NCBI GenBank assembly: GCA_003971905.1
Contig: RSEE01000051.1
Span: 124,001-188,000 of the forward strand
Direction: 5' to 3'
Source of the DNA: Moniliella sp. 'wahieum'
Lineage: Eukaryota; Basidiomycota; Moniliellomycetes; Moniliellales; Moniliellaceae
Length of the DNA stretch: 64,000 nucleotides
Shown in pieces: positions 56,907 to 64,000 of the stretch (its first letter is position 1; each line of letters begins with the position of its first letter). Made by a program: the position numbers and the translations under genes. The notes below the pieces were generated by a model. The model was not told the origin of the DNA. It saw nothing but the letters and a program-made list of their open reading frames with translations, and made no database searches.

Positions 56907-59460
56907 CTAAAGTCGGAATGTGGTGTGGCCTCTGAGGGTGAACTGGGCTTGCTTACACGAGGCTTGAGGCGGGCCTGAGGGCCTCCCAAGGCTGTGCGCT
57001 GGGCACAGCTGTCCGACGCGCACGGACCACTGCGCACTGTCCCCATGCATGTGGCCAATTTGCTAGTGGCACACACTGCTCCTTTGCTCACGCTTCAATC
57101 GCTGTGCTAGTGCAGGTCAGTGCCCAGTCTGAATTAAGCCTCTTCCAGTGTGTTACCACATGTGACAGGTGGCACGCTTTGTAAGATACGGAGTTGGGCT
57201 GCTCGTGAGAATTGTGACGGTAGCATATAGAAAAGACAAACCCTAAGGAACCAGCAGCGCCTTGGTCTCTCTCCGTTTTTTCCGTCCCTTGCCACATGAC
57301 CACCACCTTCGGATTCCCCCCACACTACTCGCCGGATACTCAAATTCCCTCCGGCCACCCGCAGCCCACTTGCCTAGCACATCCCTTTTTACGCCGTCCA
57401 TCAAAACATTCGAACGAGACTGTTGGCGTGTTGTAATGGGTATCAAATACACCCATTCCTCCGTGGATACCTTAATCTCATCTGCAGCTGATGAGCAAGT
57501 ATTCCTTGATGCACGATACTTATGGAGGCGCGATCCGTCTACCACGACGCCATGGTTTCACCATGGCTATATCAGTCATCTCCTCTTTTAATTATTGCCC
57601 GTCTCTCGGCCACGCGCTCCCCTTGCGAGCTATTTGTGGTCCTATTCTATCCATTTCATATCATCTGTTGTACCTCTCATCTAACCCCCTTCCCCCACAT
57701 CTTCTCACATAAAATCTGCTGCCCGCCACACTCCTTCTCTCTTCCAGCACGTTGGTGTGCACCCTATTGGTCGTAAAAGGCTTCTTACCGCGCACAACAA
57801 CTGAGAACTACAGGGCTCACAGTGGCCACTGACCAGGGACAAGCCGATTGGGGAAGAGAGGAGACCGTACCACGCATAGAACAATTCTGGTAACGCCGAG
57901 CCTGAAAGAGAGGGACACAGCGACACACACGAACTGAGCCCCACATCTGGTATATGCCGCACTGGTGGGGTTTGAATATCCCTGTCTGGTGCCGACTGGT
58001 GAGATTCAAGCTACCATCGTCGGGCTGTCGTGCGTGGACTGTGGTGCCGCTTCCGTGTTGGTGAGAAGACCGCGGGCGTACGTGGCCCTTCCACATCAAC
58101 CTTCAATGCCTTCTCGCTGTGTGGGTGGGTTTGTGGTAAAAAGGCATATCTCAAGCTCCTCCTTTCTCGCTCATTCAGCGACCAGGCCGAGAGGGAGATG
58201 TCCTGATGATACCTGCAGACTTGTACTTGTTCAGAAGCCTTCTTCCAGCGCATGTGGTGGAGCGAATGGATGCATGTGGACGACTGGTGGTGGAAGCGAC
58301 GGTCGCGTCTTCACGCTTCAGGTGTAGACATGGCAATTGGCTCAGAAAGCGTGTGGGGGTAGTTAGACGATGGAACAGGGTGGCACCAGGGAGATCTGAG
58401 ATCTACGGCCTAAGGTCTGACATTGAAATGGGGGGCTGGCATACATATGGCCGCGCTGTGTCAAGCTTTGCTTAGCTTTTCGCTGTAAACTGGCCTCCAA
58501 GAAGTGAGTACGGCGGAGCTGTGCACTTTGGTTGGGGTTAGGTGGGGCAGGCTGGGGTAAGGCGCTGAACCAAATGGGTGTGGCTGCCGCTGTGCTGGGG
58601 ACGCAGGAACTGCAAGATTGCAACCGCTGCCGCGGCCAGCACCTGGCCAGTGTGGGTGGCGGGCGTGCCCCACGGCTTCGTCTGGAGTGGGGTTGTGCAT
58701 TTGTGCCGGGTCGGCCTGGTGGTGGTGTACCCAAGAAGCATCGACGGCCTGAGGCCTGAGGCGGCGGTGGAGGAAGCGAGGCCCTTGCGATTGTGACTAG
58801 TTGACTATGCGGGCAACGCATTCGATGCGGGGCCAGACCCCGTCCGCCACCGCCCCCAGGCTGAGGCAGTATACCACGTATCGAACGCTGCTCGGGGTGG
58901 CCCCGAGAGGCGTTGCAATTGTGCCCAAACACCCGCAAGTTGCTCTGCGGTGTATGACGTGCGCTCCCACACAGACGCTGCGTCTGGCTCGCCGCGCACT
59001 GACTACGGCGATGTGGGGGTGGGGGCGGCTGGGGCCCAGCGCTGGCATGCCGAGCCAGACAAGGCCAGACACTGCACACCGAACTTGCGTTGTATCAACT
59101 CAAACCCCACTCGGCCCGCTTTCCCATCGATACGCTGGCCATCCCACCCTGCTATTCGTGGTTGGATTCGTGTCGGCCGCGTGCCTGTGCCCTTCCCCGC
59201 ACCTGTGCTGTGGCATCTCCCTGGCGCCCGGTTCGCGCTCAGTCTGAGCGCGCAGCGTTGCGTCGTCCGTATCATACACCCCACCGTAATAGCCCGCATC
59301 AGATCTCCGAACCCAAGACACACAGTGCCGCTCCCCCATACCATCCATTTCCATTAGTAGTCTCTCTCCATCCCAGGCAGCATACCCACGCTACCACCTG
59401 CGTCTTCCCCACCAACACTACCTCTCTCACAGCCTATCCCTCCCCATTGCGTGCACGTTG
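56907..59460. other. Long intergenic region, no gene recognised
   Basis: It contains a CACATGTGAC word at 57157, GGCCTGAGGCCTGAGGC near 58746 and generally weak coding potential. The segment 59340-59460 is pyrimidine-rich promoter sequence for the bHLH gene. Open frames of 100-240 codons (for example 58363-59079 on -) are Pro/His/Arg-rich GC artefacts. Confidence 0.45.
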
Positions 59461-61224
59461 ATGACAAGCACGCTCCGCCCCGGCCCCCTGTCGTCGGCCT
59501 ACCCCCCGCTCGCCCCCTTGCCCACTTGGATTGGCCTTCCTTCGCCCCCCAGTCCCAGTGCCTGCCCCCCCAACGGTAGCATGCTCTTCACCCTTTCTGA
59601 GGATGCCTTTTTCCAGCAATCGCTCACCAATGCCGCCGCGGTTGATGCTTCCGCTTCCCGCCCCACCCACTCCCGTCCGACTTTCCCCCACCCCTCGACA
59701 ATGGTCCATCTCCGCCCGTAGCACCCGCCACGCAAACGGAGCAGCCATCGTACCCGCTTGCCTCTTTCAGCGACTTGGCCATCCCATCTCCCGATCCTTA
59801 TGGACGTGCCTTTCCCCCGCACAACCCCTCTGCCGCTTACGCCGTTCCTACGTCCATGACGATGCCTACGCCGTTCGTCGGTGCTCCGGTTCCTAGCCAT
59901 CTCGACCCAAACGAGCCCCTATGGGAGGGCGGGTTGCCTGCCCCCATCCTGGCCGACGACTTGAGAGCAGAATGCACCCCCCACCCTCCTGTTCACCCTA
60001 CCGTTGCCCCAGCCCCGCTGGCCAAGGTACCAAGGCTCATCCATTTCTGGCAACGGAGAAGCCATAGGAGGAGGATGGAGGGATGGCCGGAGTTCCTTAT
60101 CGGGTGCGCCAACCGAGACGCCCTCTTCGGCCCGTCCTGCTCTCCCGACCAAGCGCAAACGCAAGCACGGTACAAACGAACCTGCCCATCGTTCCCAGGT
60201 ACCACCAACGTCCCTTGGCCCTTCCGGCTCAGATACAAAGCCCCCCCAAGACTCGGTCTCACCCAAGGCAAGGGGCAGGGGAGGCCACTCAGAAGGCTAT
60301 ACCGCCCCCGCCAGTGAAGGGGGCACTAGGTTCGGACGGCGCCATCCCACTTTCTCTCGCCGGGACAGGGGAGGTGCAATTCGGGCTTCGTTCGTGGGCC
60401 CCGCTGGCGAACCAGTACCGGCTCACGTTGGATTTGTCCCGGATCACGCCGGCGGTGGAGCAAGGGCAACTGCCGGTGCAGGTAGCCCGTGCGTTGTTCG
60501 AGAGTCAAGCGTGTCCGCCGAATGGAAGCAACCGCACTTATCCCAGGTACGAGCCGAAGTCTTGTCTGGCGCCGGCCTGATTTGGCACGGCATTATCTTG
60601 CCAAGATCAGGGCGATGAAGGTGGACGTGAGCGAGAATCCCCGAGCGTCGGATCTGGGAGGGGAAGAAGATACGGAGGGGGCGGCGCGGCGCGTCGGTTG
60701 ACTGCTGCGCAGCGAAGAGCGAATCATTTGGCGTCCGAGTCGAAGCGCAGGACGAATATTCGGCGTGGGTACCAAGGTCTCGTTCGTCGAGTTCCTTGTC
60801 TCTATGATCAGAATCATGGCCAGGTCAAGATTGGCATCGCGAACGAAGTCAATTATTTGGTTCAATGTACGTTGTCGTTCCCTCGTTTTCCTTTTCTACC
60901 CCCACAGTAGACACGCTCCACGCAGAGTAGGACGGACTGACATCAGACTGGTATAGCCTTGGCCTTCATGCGCTCTAGGTGGAGAAACATACGTTGCTTC
61001 TAGCTCGTCGCGAGCACCTCCAACTGTGCCTTGGTCAACTGTACGGTGTGGATTTGCGGAAGAGTGGGCCTGGTGGCCCCCATTCGCACCGCTCGCTATG
61101 TCGCCAGAGGACAAAAGGGGCGTGTTCCCTCCCCACATCTAGCTTTCTCTCAAAGTCCCGATGCCTACCCCACACCTGTACATCGGGTCCAACATTCGGT
61201 GCCATGTTGCCCGACGTTCATTGA
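59461..61224 (+). CDS. bHLH transcription factor (Ino4-like basic region)
   Basis: The ATG at 59461 opens a Pro/Ser-rich N-terminal region carried through several frames. At 60701-60790 is a basic helix-loop-helix start: AAQRRANHLASESKRRTNIR followed by RGYQGLV and VPCL. It has the H..SE.KRR.NI spacing that contacts E-box half-sites and resembles the Ino4-type group. Helix 2 is not clear. A possible intron ending in CTCTAG at about 60978 leads to VEKHTLLLARREHLQLCLGQ then LYGVDL, a Leu-rich helix that could extend the dimer interface. A Lys/Arg stretch, TKRKRKHG, near 60150 could be a nuclear signal. Frameshifts occur near 59720, 60060, 60340, 60580 and 60697. The end at 61224 is provisional. 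Confidence 0.6.
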
Positions 61225-62971
61225 GCCATTCCGTCCTTCCCCCTTGGCCTTATTTTCTCCTCGCGCGTCTAGAGAGGCTCACATCACTGTACTGTTTCCT
61301 TGTGCTCCTGTCCCACTATATGATCCTTCCCTTATACGATTCTTACCTCGCCTCGTGTTTCGATTGGTGGGGATAGTGAGGATGGCGATCAGGTGTTCTG
61401 ACGTGCGCTTTGGACAGGTGCCATTGGGCATGCATGGGTGGGTGGGCATGATTGGCTGCAATACGTTAACCGTTACGCGTTACCCCCCTACTGCACTTGG
61501 ACACGCACCCCCCTGTGTGCATTTCGTTTGCCCCCCAATGCAATGTATCCAGGGCCACGGTGACGGGTGAGTGTGACGCCTGGCGTGTGATGCGTGTGAC
61601 GTGCATGTGACGGCGTACATCGGGTGCAGACGGGCAATGTGATGGATGGATGCGTGGTCGCAGCGCGGCCAGAAGTGTGTGTGACCTGCGCCATTTTCGC
61701 ACCAGAGGAAGGGCAGTGGCTAGTTGCTAGTTGTGTTCAACATGCATGTCACGCATCATGCATGTGTGTTATTGCATCCTGTGATACAGACCTCATGCCA
61801 GAGGCCAGAACTGCCCCTTGAAGCTCTGGAAGCTTGAAATGCGAACCAAAGACCAGCACCACCTTGTGACGTGTACACGTTAAGCACCCATCGTTGCCTT
61901 GTCGATCTGCGCGCTCCTCGTGAGATATTTCGCGTCGCGGTCCTAGGTGCGCAGCGCGCAGCCCGCTGCAAGCTGTCTCCCCGTAAGCTTCAGGCAGGCC
62001 TCCGGCCTCAGGGCCAGTCTTCCTGCGGAGCGCAATGCTGTGAAGCTTGAAGCTTGAAGCTTGAAGCCACTTGCGGCGCTGGGTACGTGCCTGGTTGCGG
62101 GCTTTGGTGCGCCTTGGAGCTTGGAGCTGGGCGCACCCAGCTGGGTTGGCCTGTTCCTAAACATGCCCCGTGTCGATCCAGGTGCATCATGCATCACACA
62201 TCACCGGCACCAAGCATCGCCTGGCAGTGCCTCCGCTCTCGCGTGGGCAGGCTGGGACTGGCGGTGTGTTCCTTCTCCACCCTCTGCTGCAGGGACGCAG
62301 TCTGTTGTGTGGCCACCGTCACGCGTCACATGCTCCGTCGCTGCTCCCGCGCCACGGCGGGCGCGGGCTACCCGCAAAGGCACAAGGCCGCATGCTAAGC
62401 GCTCACTCCTGCAAGACCCTCGTGCAAGAGCGATCCCTCTCGATCTGCCATAGCAACCGGAGCATGGCGCCAGTCCCATGCCATCTCCTGCTGCTCCAGC
62501 CAGCTGATCGCGCTGCGGTACGTGCCAATCCACTGTTGTTCGAAACAGGCATGGCCCGATGCCCTGAGGCCCTGAGGCCTAAGGCAGGCCTGCAGCCTGA
62601 AGCCGTGCTATGCATCATGCATCTTGAAACACCCTGCACCAATTCTCCCACACGGTGGCCTGGACGCTGTGTGGTGGTGGGCAAAGCGCAAGCCACGTTG
62701 CGCCGGCCTCCGCCAGCGCCGCCTGCACCCCCCACTGGCCCCATGCAGTCACTGGATGCTCACGCGTGTTCTCATGTCACTCACATGTCCCCTGCAGCCC
62801 ACCGTAACCCACCGACTCCCCCCTGGCACTCAAGTAGTGTTTAGGGGGCACCCACCAGCGCTTTTTGTTCCCACCCTCCACCACCTTCTGCTCCTCTTTC
62901 TCAGCCCTCTCCCTTCTCCCCCCCCCTCACCGCTACACTCGTTCTCCTTTCCCACACTCTTTTACTGCACC
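61225..62971. other. Intergenic, repeat-rich
   Basis: No protein gene recognised. It holds CACATG/GTGAC words (61560-61615, 61738-61770, 62318-62335, 62776-62795), an AAGCTTG tandem, GGCCTGAGG words at 62569-62600 and several GCATCATGCAT words (61752, 62185, 62609). A pyrimidine-rich tract from 62850 precedes the next gene. Confidence 0.5.
62041..62066. repeat. TGAAGCT heptamer tandem
   Basis: Nearly four copies of TGAAGCT in a row, containing overlapping HindIII-type AAGCTT palindromes. Related single AAGCTT words lie at 61828 and 61986. Confidence 0.75.
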
Positions 62972-63635
62972 ATGCGCTTCACTTCCTCTTTGCTGCTCTC
63001 GCCGCCGCGTCGGCTGTGTTCGCCAGCAGCCTGGCCGAGCAGATTGGCACCATCCCTGCTTCCTCCAGCTGCAACACACCGCATTTGAGGGGAACCTCAC
63101 TGACGCCCAGCGCACCGAGTTCGCCCAGCTTGCTACGGCCATCCACCAGCACAACTCCAAATCGCTCGCCGTCCTGACGGGCTCGACGGACGAAGCCAAG
63201 CAGCTGGTGCACGAGCTGCTCAACGGCTCCTTCACCTCCGTCAAGAGTATTCAGGCCAAGCTTTCGGCCCGCGCGAACGTTGAGGACGAATTGGCCGATG
63301 GCACCGTCTCGGCGTCCGGGGCGGCCAAGGAAATTGGGCTGGTTCCTTCCTTCATTCTGCTGAACCAAGAGGCATCCAAGCCCAACGCCTCGCCCGAAGC
63401 CATCGAGGCTCTTGTTCAGCAAGGTCTTACCATGCTTGCCAAGGGCTACAAGAAGGGCAGCCTCAAGGTTCTCCTTGGCACCGACAAGACCGGCACTGAG
63501 TTTTTGGCCAAGATCATTCGTGCCAAGTCGGAGGGCAAGACGCCGTCCGCCCGGAACGTCAAGCCTTCCTTTACCAACGAGGCGGCACGCCAAGCCCGTC
63601 GCGCTCACCTCGCTCGTCGGCGTGCGATGATCTAA
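62972..63635 (+). CDS. Secreted or vacuolar helical protein of unknown family
   Basis: The ATG at 62972 gives a signal peptide (MRFTS then LFAALAAASAVFASS) if a shift near 62990 is allowed. A second shift near 63080 leads into a long clean frame: FEGNLTDAQRTEFAQLATAI, LVHELLNGSFTSVKSIQAKL, ASGAAKEIGLVPSFILLNQE, EALVQQGLTMLAKGYKKGSL then KVLL, TEFLAKIIRAKSEGKTPSAR and a basic end RQARRAHLARRRAMI before the stop 63633-63635. Strong codon bias and a pyrimidine-rich leader suggest high expression. Two Asn-x-Ser/Thr sites (GNLT, NGSF) could be glycosylated. About 220 residues, predicted mostly helical. No family recognised; it could be a secreted effector-like or wall-associated protein, but that is a guess. 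Confidence 0.7.
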
Positions 63636-64000
63636 GCGCAGCTTTGTGCCGCCCTGGACACTCCCTCCTCCCCCACCATTTCTCAATTTCCCCATTTCCC
63701 CATTTCCTTTGATCACGCGGCTGTACCTCCTTGCTCTCTCCTCCCCCCCCCCCTTGCATGGGCGTTGGAGCACCTTTTCTTCTCTCCCATTATTTGCTTG
63801 CGTTACCTGGGAACAAACCACCGTTTTTATCCCTCCCTTGACCACTCCTTTGTTCCTCCTCTTCGCACGAGATGGGTCTTCGTTTTCTGTTTTGGGCTGT
63901 GTGCTGCATCCAATCTGTTTGCTTTCTCTCCCCTCGAGCAAAGTCTTGTCTGTATTGTAGTCTCGCTTGGGCTCCTGTTGGCATTGCGCGGTAGATGGAC
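63636..64000. other. 3' flank of the secreted-protein gene
   Basis: Pyrimidine-rich 3' UTR-like sequence with C and T runs. No gene is seen before the window ends. Confidence 0.5.

Noticed and set aside
58363..59079. 238-codon minus-strand open frame
   Set aside because: Low-complexity Pro/His/Arg content and no start context or conserved segment.

Overview
This is a 64-kb piece of a high-GC nuclear genome from a basidiomycete fungus, most likely a yeast-like or smut-related lineage (Ustilaginomycotina is my best guess). The evidence is eukaryotic genes with short introns (57-265 bp; half of the 16 mapped donors read GTACGT, and several have CTAAC-type branch points), nuclear genes for mitochondrial proteins (COQ2, TOM7, NDUFS8), a fungal plasma-membrane fusion protein (PRM1), fungal wall glucanases (GH128, GH5_9), and few introns per gene.

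Layout: 1-1944 is the 3' half of a decayed non-LTR retrotransposon. 3043-5759 is a secreted tannase/feruloyl-esterase-like gene. 7326-8597 (-) is a GH128 glucanase, 9662-12694 (-) the dynactin actin-related protein ARP10, and 13062-15304 (+) an F-box-like gene sharing a promoter region with ARP10. 15532-17190 (-) is COQ2, 17721-18598 (-) a YghU-type glutathione transferase, and 19783-21887 (-) pyruvate decarboxylase. About 5.5 kb follows with no recognisable protein gene; it holds two tRNA-like genes, a 168-173-bp tandem repeat and a TCACATGTGA cluster. 27363-32999 (-) is a very large alpha-arrestin and 33578-38385 (-) RAV1. TOM7 (38965-39244, -) and SEC61 beta (39600-40107, +) are divergent, followed by RNA polymerase III subunit RPC25 (40840-41612, +). 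42079-43463 (-) is an exo-beta-1,3-glucanase and 45676-48284 (-) PRM1, with a 145-bp copy of the retrotransposon tail just past the PRM1 stop. Then come a possible small mitochondrial membrane protein, ribosomal protein uS2 (50107-50938, -), NDUFS8 (52105-53098, -), a Yck-type casein kinase 1 (53951-55256, -), a DUF7721 protein (56184-56830, -), a bHLH factor (59461-61224, +) and a secreted protein of unknown family (62972-63635, +).

The genes do not form one pathway. They are ordinary housekeeping functions (translation, pol III transcription, protein import and translocation, ubiquinone synthesis, complex I, V-ATPase assembly) mixed with wall remodelling and cell fusion. I see no clearly new biological system.

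The most important caveat is that almost every conserved gene, including the essential uS2, NDUFS8, CK1 and RPC25 genes, is broken by single-base insertions or deletions. Many are in homopolymers and the protein resumes at once in another frame. Sequence error explains this better than mass pseudogenisation. The coordinates below are therefore gene spans across these breaks, not clean reading frames.
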